In this document: in pieces, positions 45,101-53,800 of the stretch
How positions within the stretch are numbered: the first letter of the stretch is position 1
Layout: the number at the start of each line of letters is the position of its first letter
Source: Planctomycetota bacterium
GTDB taxonomy: Bacteria > Planctomycetota > Planctomycetia > Pirellulales > Pirellulaceae
NCBI GenBank assembly: GCA_014381825.1
Contig: JACNKX010000075.1
Coordinates: forward strand, 1 to 64,000
Length of the DNA: 64,000 nucleotides
Direction: 5' to 3'
Translations under genes and position numbers: made by a program
The notes under the pieces: generated by a model
What the model was told of the DNA's origin: nothing
The model's database searches: none
The model's input: only the letters and a program-made list of their open reading frames with translations

Positions 45101-46821
45101 GTGTCGCCATCATCACCTTCGATCTCGCTAACGCTATCGATGCTGACGTAGGGCACATCCACAGAACAGTCGTAGTCGTCGTCTGTATCGGTATCGGTAT
45201 CGGTATCGGTATCGGTGTCGGTATCGGTGTCGGTATCGGTGTCCGTGTCCGTGTCCGTGTCCGAATCAGTGTCCGAATCAGTGTCGCTATCACTATCGGA
45301 GTCGGAATCACTGTCGCTGTCCGAATCGGAATCAGAGTCGCTATCGGAGTCGGAGTCACTGTCGCTATCCGAGTCAGAGTCCGAGTCCGAGTCGCTGTCC
45401 GAATCCGAGTCACTGTCGCTATCGGAGTCTGAGTCGGAGTCCGAATCACTATCGCTGTCGCTATCCGAATCGGAATCGGAATCGCTGTCCGAATCTGTAT
45501 CCGAATCCGAGTCACTGTCGCTATCGGAGTCAGAATCGCTGTCTGAGTCCGAGTCGGAATCGCTATCGCTGTCTGAGTCGCTATCGGAATCAGAGTCGCT
45601 GTCACTATCTGTATCCGAATCGCTATCGCTGTCTGAGTCACTGTCGGAGTCCGAATCACTGTCGCTGTCCGAATCTGAATCGGAGTCACTGTCTGAGTCA
45701 CTGTCTGAGTCCGAATCACTGTCCGAATCGGAGTCGCTATCACTATCTGAGTCGGAATCACTGTCGCTGTCACTATCCGAGTCCGAGTCACTATCAGCGT
45801 CCGAATCTGAGTCACTGTCCGAGTCGCTGTCGCTATCCGAGTCTGAATCACTATCGCTATCTGAATCCGAGTCACTATCGGTATCGGTGTCAGCGTCGGT
45901 GTCCGTATCGGTGTCCGTATCGGTATCAGTGTCCGAATCTGAGTCACTATCTGAATCGGAGTCGCTGTCACTATCTGTATCCGAATCGCTATCACTGTCC
46001 GAATCACTGTCCGAATCACTGTCCGAATCGGAGTCGGAATCACTGTCGCTATCCGAATCGGAGTCCGAGTCACTGTCTGAATCCGAATCGCTATCGGAGT
46101 CGCTGTCGCTGTCTGAATCGGTGTCCGAGTCACTATCAGTGTCCGAATCTGAGTCACTGTCCGAGTCGCTGTCGCTATCCGAGTCTGAATCACTATCGCT
46201 GTCTGAATCCGAGTCACTATCGGTATCGGTGTCCGTATCGGTATCGGTGTCCGTATCAGTGTCAGTGTCGGTGTCCGTATCGGAATCGGAGTCATCGTCG
46301 CAGTTATCTGGCCGAATGTGTTCTGGCCAATCACATGGGTTGTCAGGAAGAATCGTACCTGCATACGCGTCGGCAGAGACATCCTCATCTAATTCTAGAA
46401 ACGCGAATACTAATGTTGCGTCGTCAAGAGATACTGCACCATCCTCGTTCACGTCCAGGTGGTGGAGCGACTCGTTGAGAGCGTCATCGATATTATCGAA
46501 TGTCGAGATCGCATTGATGACAAGCAAACCGTCCAGCGGAGTCGTGTGGCCGTCAGTGTTGACGTCATAGATCTCGAACGCCTCGGATTGGCCGTCTGGC
46601 GTCGGAGACGCGACTGTCGTCAATGCCGCTGCTGGTTCGTTTTCTTCGATGGCCCCGTCCACAACGACGTCGGCGGCCAACACGATTCGCGGACTGAGTG
46701 ACTCAACGCGAAGCGTGCGCGTTCGACGAACTGATTTGCCCCGTCTACGCCCCCCCCCCCAGTTTCCACGACTTGAGCGATTCCCAGGACCAGAATGAAA
46801 TCGGCTTACGCATGCCTGCAT
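42121..46821 (-). CDS. giant surface protein: dockerin, Asp-Ser/Asp-Thr stalk, Calx-beta, lipase-like domain
   Basis: 1566 residues. Basic leader with [13 protein letters not shown] (E-x-L-x-x-R-x-x-L-A export-type motif, ~40-51). A dockerin-like pair follows at ~84-145 ([38 protein letters not shown]). An almost pure Asp-Ser/Asp-Thr stalk spans ~175-548. Two or more Calx-beta modules lie at ~555-800 ([32 protein letters not shown]). A beta-rich region follows, then a class-3-lipase-like domain near 1330-1566: [15 protein letters not shown] and G-Q-S-M-G-G with the nucleophile Ser. An 11-G tract near residue 21 must stay at 11 to keep the frame. The ankyrin lipoprotein gene overlaps its stop by four bases. 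Function is inferred: surface-displayed hydrolase or toxin. Confidence 0.82.
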   Translation of the reverse strand: MQACVSRFHSGPGNRSSRGNWGGGRRRGKSVRRTRTLRVESLSPRIVLAADVVVDGAIEENEPAAALTTVASPTPDGQSEAFEIYDVNTDGHTTPLDGLLVINAISTFDNIDDALNESLHHLDVNEDGAVSLDDATLVFAFLELDEDVSADAYAGTILPDNPCDWPEHIRPDNCDDDSDSDTDTDTDTDTDTDTDTDTDTDSDSDSDSDSDSDSDSDSDSDSDSDSDTDSDSDTDSDSDSDSDSDSDSDSDSDSDSDSDSDSDSDSDSDSDSDSDSDSDSDTDSDSDSDSDSDSDSDTDTDTDTDTDTDADTDTDSDSDSDSDSDSDSDSDSDSDSDSDSDADSDSDSDSDSDSDSDSDSDSDSDSDSDSDSDSDSDSDSDSDSDSDSDSDSDSDSDSDSDSDTDSDSDSDSDSDSDSDSDSDSDSDSDSDSDSDSDSDSDTDSDSDSDSDSDSDSDSDSDSDSDSDSDSDSDSDSDSDSDSDSDSDSDSDSDSDSDSDSDSDSDSDSDSDSDTDSDTDSDTDTDTDTDTDTDTDTDTDTDTDTDTDDDYDCSVDVPYVSIDSVSEIEGDDGDTPTVVFTIMLSHSCEADFSISYAVTDGTAKSAKNDYGAASGTATVSAGDWETTLGVTIYGDDKDEFDETFNVELSVDVDADGDIDEEDISASGTGTIIDDDDPPSLSIGDSSVVEGDPVADEDSSPPEQGPPEGTVYAEFEVTLSEESGKRIPVVYSVRELDPDLVNGPDSAEIGEDVWSAIGNLWIEEGETSATISVAILPDFADEYAEGYDVVVWDVPTYYTLADDIGAGTIIDNDPIPELSVNNPIVSEILNIVATFSITLTNPTEKEESGTFETKEASATELVFTNGAWTGDYIPVSKSYDLPHGIFYGHSTERKESSIIRPDQIDEGSEIFEGKVTVVGSNLNLVKDTGYATIVGIDLQVDGNGDGTIDPGEDDYLITIKPNPPEVDPTPAELNPDPLQVKIELGDTEYLDGFTVRLFGTGLSMATGPDMSGVIPSNTEYAIESVPSSIYVQGLAVESASVLAYVIEPNGVLAYASDSISVKIVDLDLDIDSDNNDGVGLPEGSDWEELLEDNKYGLGKLVMQNHIIPNPDFYYTPISIRLSSNIESNDPIRIRLDFEENSDAGQIILWTAQRDDLDSNGNFNGFRIIPGQAYSLSELPYFDGSNITLFIAGVQENPAIKTLWGVDTNGKPQQYITATLVRTAAGPAGDFDSDEVKYIVTQEDSFLHRLQFDGSSGLPQHQSSVLRNGLASRISYTPRDAPDYSLQLQGEKELDDLNILDDPSTLDDVRGFLLGTNSVPGFDLGLYRDYIADRYILAFAGTRDWPEDMINNVWQGLGWNSKQYPPAMQIADSLNSNPNLAGNFVITGQSMGGGLASAGAIVTGVHADTFNSSGLNKTTLYKRDANGILEVDDDGNYIEIYPGSVANYESGAMIDAYYNDFDILSTAQDYTYVFMPSALGNRIEVNGPHTLFISPFIPPILALLVQLDTVVSLPVTSTLLSALTVSPGIYYMVENHNSYLYGLLVTEANIWLDTIEEDLLGVPYLPPNG
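45181..46299. repeat. hexanucleotide-based Asp-Ser/Asp-Thr coding repeat
   Basis: About 1.1 kb of six-base units (GAY plus a Ser or Thr codon on the minus strand) encoding ~370 residues. The Ser codons mix TCN and AGY and the units vary in third positions, so the array is not one recent slippage tract. Both ends and one inner block are Thr-rich (Asp-Thr) with more uniform codons. Other frames stay open only because of this composition. Confidence 0.95.
46750..46760 (-). repeat. 11-G homopolymer near start of SD-stalk gene
   Basis: Eleven C on the plus strand, G on the coding strand, at codons 21-24 (W-G-G-G). With 12 G a TAG follows directly, and 10 G also shifts the frame, so the whole 1566-residue protein depends on tract length. 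Confidence 0.9.
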
Positions 46822-47331
46822 CCCTTTTTTTGGAGGTATCAGCGTTCAGCCTTACGGCAGAAGCATCTTGCTGATCCCTTGTTCTGCACCCGCCCGAGAA
46901 AGCAACTTCCCGCTTTGCTACCCGAACGATCGTCTAACGTCTGCCATCGCCCTGCCACGACAACGGTGAACATGCTATCAGCCCCACAACCGGGCGTCAA
47001 TCATTTTTTGGGGACAAATCTCAGGCACCTGCGGTTTCTCGGTTGAGGCTGCGTTTGGTGGCGAGTGTCGACGACCTGACCGGCATGGCATCGTGCCACG
47101 CCACTTGGGGAGCGCCTGCTACTGTGTTGGGAAGCAATCTGCTTGGCGTTGGCCGGGCGCTGAATCTTGACCCCGATGCCAGTCCTACTACATTACTTCA
47201 AGTGAAGACGTACTCCTTTGAAACTACCCTCGGCAGCACGTCGCTGCGAAGACTTGAGTTCCGCCTCGCGAGGACGCAGCTGTGAGATCCCTTGATTTAG
47301 TCCACCGTCCTCCCAAAAAAGGTGATGCCTG
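46822..47331. other. divergent intergenic region
   Basis: About 510 bases between the divergent SD-stalk and sialidase-VCBS genes. It must hold both promoters. A near-palindrome GGCATGGCA-TCG-TGCCACGCC lies at about 47084-47104. Short open frames here are not convincing. Confidence 0.5.
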
Positions 47332-50300
47332 ATGAACTGTACGATTCGCCACTACGTGAACGCCGCATCTTGGATCATCCTTTTCGCGTCTTCTTCGATC
47401 GGTCATGCCGCTGGACCATCGGTGGTTCATAGCGAGTTCATCTACGAGACGGCTCCGTTTCCGCAGTGTCACGCATCAACGATCGTCAAAGCCAAGGATG
47501 GGACACTTGTATCTGCGTGGTTTGGTGGGACGCGAGAGAAGCATCCCGATGTTGGAATATGGGTGGCGCGAAAGCTGAAAGGAAAGTGGACGGCTCCCGT
47601 GGAAGTTGCAACGGGCGTCCAGTCGGCTGACTTGCGGTTCCCCTGTTGGAATCCTGTTCTGATGCAGCCGAAGGACGGGCCGCTGGTATTGTTTTTTAAG
47701 GTCGGCCCCAGTCCGAGCGCGTGGTGGGGCGAGACTTTGGTCTCGACGGACCACGGCAAGAGCTGGAAGGATCGGCGACGTCTCCCAAACAAGGGCATCG
47801 GTCCCGTTAAGAATAAGGCCGTGCAAATGGCGGATGGTTCAATCTGGTGCCCATCGAGCACGGAACATGACGGTTGGCGCGTGCATCTCGAAGTGTCTCG
47901 CGACAATCTGAAGACTTGGACGACGACCGGCTTCCTAAATCAGAAAGAGAACGGAGCGATTCAACCGAGTTTACTGACGCATCGCGGCGGTCGCTGGCAA
48001 ATGCTCTGTCGCAATCAGAACGGAAACGACGGCAACCTATGGCAAACTTGGTCTGAGGATCAGGGGAAGACGTGGAGTAAGTTCGAATCGACCGGGCTGC
48101 CAAATCCAAACGCTGGGACCGATGCTGTGACGTTGCGTGATGGGCGGCAGTTGCTGGTCTACAACCACACGAATCGACGCGGTTCATTTCCGTCGGGTCG
48201 CGAGATGCTGAATGTCGCGGTCAGCAAAGACGGACGCAAGTGGTCGGCTGCTTTGGTGTTGGAACGATCGAAGGGCGAGTATTCGTATCCGGCGGTGATT
48301 CAATCCGACGATGGGCTCGTTCACATTACCTACACCTGGAGACGTCAACGTGTGCGACACGTTATCGTCGATCCAAGCAAGTTGACGCTCAAGCCGATCG
48401 AGGGCAGGGTGTGGCCGGAAGATGTTGAACGACTGGCTGAGGCAGAAGAGACTTCGTCCGAGAAAACATCGGCGGCGTCGACGGCCAAGCTTCAGCGTTT
48501 GACGATCAATCGCAGGGATGCGACGAGTTACCTCGGCGTTGGCTTGTGGGCGTGGCCGTTGCCGATTGATTGGGACAGGGACGGCGACCTCGATCTTGTG
48601 GTCTCTTGTCCCGACGTGCCGTACCGCGGCATCCATCTGTTTGAGAATCCTGGCGGCGGCAAGATGCCGGTCTTTAAGCCAGCCGTCCTTGTCGGTGATC
48701 GGCAGCCCAATATCAGCGTCTCGTACGTGGATGGCGAGCCACGTGTACTCGTACCAGGACATGAGCTGAAGGACTTTCGCGGAACAAAGTTTAACGAGAA
48801 GGTAAAGATCCACAACAAGGCAAACATTCACCCAAACAAGATCCGCCAGAATCAATGGCGTTACGTCGACTACGACGGAGACGGCGCGCTCGATGTTACG
48901 GTTGGCGTCGGTGATTGGACGGAGTACGGGTGGGACAATGCATACGATGCGGACGGTAACTGGACGAACGGGCCCCTGCACGGCTACGTCTATGTCCTTC
49001 GAAATCGCGGCGCGACGGAGAAGCCTAGCTTCGATGAACCGGTAAAGGTATTGGCCGACGGCAAGCCGGTCGATGTCTACGGCATGCCATCTCCAAACTT
49101 CGCGGACTTCGATGGTGATGGCGATCTCGATCTGTTGTGTGGCGAGTTTGTTGATAGCTTCAGTTACTTCGAGAACGTTGGTTCCAGAACGATGCCGCAA
49201 TATGCAGCGGCGCGCAAGCTCCAGCATCATGGGCAGCCGATTAAGATGGACTTGCAGATGATCGTCCCAACCGCCATCGATTGGGATGGTGATGGGGACG
49301 TTGATTTGATCGTCGGTGACGAAGATGGACGCGTCGCGCTAGTTGAACACACCGGCCACGTCACTCGTGGCACGCCTGAATTCCTGCCGCCAAAGTACTT
49401 TCGGCAAGAGGCGCAGTTCGCAAAGTTCGGCGCCTTGGTAACACCCGTCAGCGTCGACTGGGACGATGATGGCGATGAAGATTTAATCTGCGGCAACTCG
49501 GCGGGCCATATCGCCTGGATCGAGAACCTAGATGGAGGCAATCCACCCACGTGGTCGGAACCGCGTTTACTTGCTGCGGATGGCGAGACGATTCGCATCC
49601 AAGCGGGTGAGAACGGGTCGATTCAAGGTCCGTGCGAGTCGAAGTGGGGCTACACAACGTTGAGCGTTGCTGACTGGGATCACGATGGCCTGCGCGATCT
49701 CGTCGTCAATTCGATCTGGGGAAAGATCGTTTGGTATCGCAATATTGGAAAGGCCGGTTCTACCAAGCTGAGCGCCGCGAAGCCGATCGAAGTCGATTGG
49801 CCGGAAGGTGCGTCGACGCCGCGCCCGGCATGGAATTGGTGGACGCCGCGCGGTAACGAACTCAGTACACAATGGCGCACGACACCTGTCGTAATCGATC
49901 TTGATCACGATGGGCTGAACGACCTGGTCATGCTCGATCATGAAGGCTACTTAGCTTTCTTCCGCCGTACGCGAGATGATGACGAGTTCCGGCTCGCTCC
50001 CGGTGAACGAGTGTTTCGCGATACAGAGGGACAGCCTTTACGGCTGAACGCAGGAGAGGCTGGACGAAGCGGACGCCGAAAGCTGTGTTTCGCGGATTGG
50101 GACGGAGACGGCAGACTCGATTTGCTCGTTAATAGCACCAGCATCAATCTACTCCGGAACATCTCGACGTCCGAGAAGCCTTGGACGTTTCAAGACGAGG
50201 GACCTGTCGACGACACGCGACTCGCGGGCCACACAACGAGTCCTACGATTGTTGATTGGGATCGTGACGGCCGCGCTGACCTGGTCATTGGGGCCGAAGA

Positions 50301-50355
50301 CGGGCACTTGTATTATCGACCGAACAACTGGCCGTCGGCGGATTCAAGAGAGTAA
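47332..50355 (+). CDS. secreted sialidase-like and FG-GAP/VCBS-repeat fusion protein
   Basis: 1007 residues. ATG 47332 has AAGGTGA five bases upstream; the signal peptide ends near SIGHAAG. Residues ~35-370 are a sialidase-like propeller: CHASTIVKAKDGTLVSAWFG, STDHGKSWKDRRRL (Asp-box), WSEDQGKTWSKF (Asp-box) and GAIQPSLLTHRGGRWQML. Residues ~400-1000 carry at least seven FG-GAP/VCBS repeats of the form D-W-D-x-D-G-D-x-D-L (PIDWDRDGDLDLVVSC, DFDGDGDLDLLCGEF, DWDGDGRLDLLVNS), each with a likely calcium site. Likely exported enzyme that binds and trims host or algal glycans. It lies between two giant dockerin-bearing surface proteins. Confidence 0.9.
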   Translation: MNCTIRHYVNAASWIILFASSSIGHAAGPSVVHSEFIYETAPFPQCHASTIVKAKDGTLVSAWFGGTREKHPDVGIWVARKLKGKWTAPVEVATGVQSADLRFPCWNPVLMQPKDGPLVLFFKVGPSPSAWWGETLVSTDHGKSWKDRRRLPNKGIGPVKNKAVQMADGSIWCPSSTEHDGWRVHLEVSRDNLKTWTTTGFLNQKENGAIQPSLLTHRGGRWQMLCRNQNGNDGNLWQTWSEDQGKTWSKFESTGLPNPNAGTDAVTLRDGRQLLVYNHTNRRGSFPSGREMLNVAVSKDGRKWSAALVLERSKGEYSYPAVIQSDDGLVHITYTWRRQRVRHVIVDPSKLTLKPIEGRVWPEDVERLAEAEETSSEKTSAASTAKLQRLTINRRDATSYLGVGLWAWPLPIDWDRDGDLDLVVSCPDVPYRGIHLFENPGGGKMPVFKPAVLVGDRQPNISVSYVDGEPRVLVPGHELKDFRGTKFNEKVKIHNKANIHPNKIRQNQWRYVDYDGDGALDVTVGVGDWTEYGWDNAYDADGNWTNGPLHGYVYVLRNRGATEKPSFDEPVKVLADGKPVDVYGMPSPNFADFDGDGDLDLLCGEFVDSFSYFENVGSRTMPQYAAARKLQHHGQPIKMDLQMIVPTAIDWDGDGDVDLIVGDEDGRVALVEHTGHVTRGTPEFLPPKYFRQEAQFAKFGALVTPVSVDWDDDGDEDLICGNSAGHIAWIENLDGGNPPTWSEPRLLAADGETIRIQAGENGSIQGPCESKWGYTTLSVADWDHDGLRDLVVNSIWGKIVWYRNIGKAGSTKLSAAKPIEVDWPEGASTPRPAWNWWTPRGNELSTQWRTTPVVIDLDHDGLNDLVMLDHEGYLAFFRRTRDDDEFRLAPGERVFRDTEGQPLRLNAGEAGRSGRRKLCFADWDGDGRLDLLVNSTSINLLRNISTSEKPWTFQDEGPVDDTRLAGHTTSPTIVDWDRDGRADLVIGAEDGHLYYRPNNWPSADSRE

Positions 50356-50395
50356 CTGAATCACCGCTCCGATTCGCCGATGGCGGCAAAGTTCG

Positions 50396-50415
50396 CGTGA
50401 GTGTTTACGCTCACG
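50396..50415. repeat. 6-bp hairpin after the VCBS gene
   Basis: CGTGAG and CTCACG flank an 8-base loop, 40 bases after the stop of the sialidase-VCBS gene. There is no T-run, so it could be a 3' hairpin or a small dispersed repeat. Confidence 0.35.
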
Positions 50416-50475
50416 ACCGCTCGGCTCGATCTCCCGTAGGAACTGGACTGGTGGTGCGTTGCTCCTATCTGGCGA

Positions 50476-50820
50476 GTGAGTCGCGAGATAGAATGGTGTA
50501 GTTGGCGGCTGTGTTCAATCGAACGCCTGACTCACCTGGAGGACGTCCCTATTTATACTTGCGACGAATGCGACCGAGACTTTTCAAGCTACGAAACGCC
50601 CGGGAAATGCCCTGTCTGCGGCGAGTGGGAGAAGCTTGAGTGCGATTCGTGCGGTCACAAGGGCGGAGCAAAACCGTTCTATGACGCCGGTTGCAAGTGT
50701 CCAAAGTGCGGTCACAAGGTAAAAGTATCCGGCGCGGATTTTAATTTCTGGATCATCGCCGCGGTTTTGTTTGCGGCTGTCGTGATCGGTGGCGGGATCT
50801 ATCTCTACGTGAGGACATAA
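50476..50820 (+). CDS. zinc-ribbon protein with C-terminal membrane anchor
   Basis: Up to 114 residues. The certain part begins IYTCDECDRDFSSYETPGKC and contains three C-x-x-C pairs (CDEC, CPVC, CDSC) and a fourth C-P-K-C, so two zinc ribbons are likely. It ends in one transmembrane helix (WIIAAVLFAAVVIGGGIYLYV) with a short basic tail. Start is uncertain: GTG 50476 lacks a good ribosome site, while a strong GGAGG at 50538-50542 lies eight bases before an ATT codon at 50551, just where the conserved sequence begins. No function is known. Confidence 0.75.
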   Translation: MSREIEWCSWRLCSIERLTHLEDVPIYTCDECDRDFSSYETPGKCPVCGEWEKLECDSCGHKGGAKPFYDAGCKCPKCGHKVKVSGADFNFWIIAAVLFAAVVIGGGIYLYVRT

Positions 50821-50869
50821 GCCGCCAACGCTACATCGAAGGCTTTGAGCTGCTTGGACCCCCGTTAAA

Positions 50870-53800
50870 TTAAAGGTCTATCTCAAGCAACAGATCATCT
50901 CCCGAATCGCTTAATCCCGCAAACCATTGATCGCGAGTGCTAACTCCGGCCATCGTTGACGCAACGCGAAACGCGTTACTTGGCACGGCTTGGACACTGG
51001 TGTTCGACGAGGCGTCGGATTCGGCGACGGCTTGAACGCCTACACCCTCCGAGCTGTCCGGCAACGCGACAGTCGGGTTCACCTCGGAATGAGCATGAAG
51101 TTCAGTAGCTTCACTCTCGCTGTTGACCTGACTGTTTAGAAAGTTAATGACAATCAACACATCGAGCGGCGTTACATGCGCGTCGCCGTTCACGTCTAGG
51201 TACGGCGGCGGCGATCCTGCGGGCGGTGGCAGCGGAAGACGGCCAGATGCATCTCGGAATTGTGGATTGTTCAGCTCATTGATAATGATCAGGGCATCCA
51301 GTGGAACGACGAAGCCACTGTCGTCGACATCACGCGCATTCGTTGGGTTCTGCCATACTTCGCCGTCTTCGCCGATACTTACCAGAAACGTTCGTGTAAC
51401 GGAGTCGCCGTCCGGCTCTCGAACGATCACGGTGACCAGCGCGGAGCCGGGCTCGGTCGCGATCGGCGCAAGTGTTACGGTCCCGGTCGTATCAGGCGAC
51501 ATGTACGTGATCGATGGGTCGGGAAGTACATCGTGATTGTTGCTGGTAACAGTGATTGAGAGCGATTCGTTACCTTCGTCACCGTCGGAGATTCCAGATA
51601 TCTCGACTTCGTGCGAAGTGATACTCGTGTCCAATATGACCGCTGCGATTGCGTCTAGCGTTGGCGGATCATCTATTTGAATGACAGTAATGACCGCGTT
51701 CTCTTGAATCGTGCTGAACGGCGTCGTGCCGCCGGTCGTCGTGGTATCCGCGAAGCCGCCACTTACTCCAGTCGATTGATCCCATGCTCGGAACGAGAAC
51801 GTAGCTATGCCGTGAAAGTTTGCATTGGGAACAAAACGAATTCGCCATTGAGGTGAAAGGAGCAATGCGGAAGCAGGCGAAGCCGTGCTGGCAGTCCACG
51901 AGCTGCTATCGACAGCGTGTTGCCACACGCCATTCGAATTGTCGAGCGCCACGATCGCGATGCCACCGATGACTGGACCATCGATGTCCGTGATCGAGCC
52001 CGGCTCCACGATCGAGCTGATCGTGTCTCCAACAGAGTTTGTATCGTCTTCGTCGATGGCGGTCGGTAGGTGGTCCGCGCTAGGGTCGAGTACCGGTGCA
52101 TCGTTCACACCTTGTACGGTAAGCGTCGCCGTGACGACGTTAAAGCTGAATGCTGTGGTCCCGCCGTTGGTGGATACATCGTGCTCGGCGCCCGCTGAGC
52201 CGACGGTTTGGTCCCAAGCTCGGTAGCTGAGTGTTACGGGCCCATTGAAATCTTCATCGGGGACGAAACGCAGTTTTGCGGAAGGTTCAAGCAACCTTGC
52301 GTTCGTTGAAGAAACCGTTCCGAGATCGATCCACTGGTCGGTGAGCCAGTATTGCCACGTTCCGTTTCCGGTGCTCGTCTCGACAACCGCAACAGACTCG
52401 ATGGTATTGCCATCTGGATCGCTGATTGATCCGTCGGTGACCATCGCGGCGACCGTGTCACCGGCGGGATCGGTCGAATCTTCAGCAATCGGAGTTAACG
52501 AGGGAGCGGGTGTGTCAGTAACGATCGGTGCGTCGTTAAACGCCGTCAGCGATACGGTGGCAGTAGCCGTGATACTGCCCGATGCACCATCGCTGACAAC
52601 CGCGGTGATGAGCCGATCGGTTAATTCGGGAGCGTGCGACGCGTTGCGGTACTTGAGAGTTCGTAACACGTCTTGATAAACGGACGAGTCGGCTGTCCCC
52701 GTCAGTGTTAATGTTCCCAGAGTCGGGTTGTAGTTTGGGGTAAGCCCCGTTTCGGCGACCGTAACGGTCAACGTTTCATCAGCACCATTCATCAGGTTCG
52801 TGATCGTGAATGTTGCCGAAACCAGGGCAGTCTCGTCGACGGTCGTCAAGTCGACGTCCACGATCGCGACCGCTGCTTGGTCCTCTTCGAATGCTGCTGC
52901 GAAGCCTGTGCCACTATCGTCGTCGCCGTTCAAGTCGAGTTCGGGCGGCGGGTTTTCGACTAGTAAACTCGCCGCACCTTGCGAGTAAACACGGAACGCG
53001 CTGCCATCGATCGTCGTGGGGCTAAGCTCGGTCCAGCCAGTGCCGATGTCAACTGAGTCGTTTGAGTCGCGCAGTACGACGACCCGGTTCGATGTATCGG
53101 ACAGGTTCAACACTTCTTGCAGCGTGCCGATTGTCAGACGGTTGCTACCCGAACCAGTGATGTCGATTTGCTCGATGCCCGTGATGCGAGTGTCTGGAAT
53201 CGCCGTGAGGTCAAGTGCCAACCCACTGCCGTCCAGCCGTAATGTATCGATGCCACGACCGCCGGCCACCTGACGAAACGTCAAGTCCGCGACCCCCAGA
53301 ACATCAGCGCCCTGGCCGCCACGAAGAACGTCCGCGCCGCCCGCACCAGTGAGATCGTCGTCGCCTTGGGCACCGATCAATGCGTTGGCACCGGTCGTTC
53401 CTGTCAACGCGCTGTCGTCTTCAGTTCCGACGAGCGGCAGTTTCCCACGAAAGTCGCTACCGAACAATACGTAAGAACGACCAGCTCTTCCTGTGTACGG
53501 ATAAAGGGACGGGGCACCGATCACAACATCGTCGAACCCGTCGCCGTTAACATCTCCGGCACCCGACACGGAGTAGCCGCTACGATCGAGAAAGAGATCT
53601 CCGAGCAACTGCATGCCCTGATCATCGGTTAGCGTCGCTAGTGTTAATCCTGTGGCGAATCCCTCAGGGCGGCCAAAGATCAAGTACGATTCACCGACTC
53701 CGGCCGAGCTGGTGCTGTCGACGTAAGGGGCTCCAACCGCGAGATCTGCAAAGCCATCTCCGTCGACATCGCCAACCAAACTGACAGAGAATCCGGCATA

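Noticed and set aside
45181-46299. CRISPR array
   Set aside because: Units are six bases with no spacers, and the array encodes Asp-Ser repeats within a large open frame.
45090-46388. Minus-strand frame with Thr-Pro-Ile-Arg repeats
   Set aside because: Shadow frame of the same six-base array; no recognisable domain at either end.
45215-46570. Plus-strand frame of ~450 residues rich in Ser-Glu/Ser-Leu repeats
   Set aside because: It is the reverse complement of the Asp-Ser stalk. The repeat has no stops in other frames, and the minus-strand frame has leader, dockerin, Calx-beta and lipase parts.
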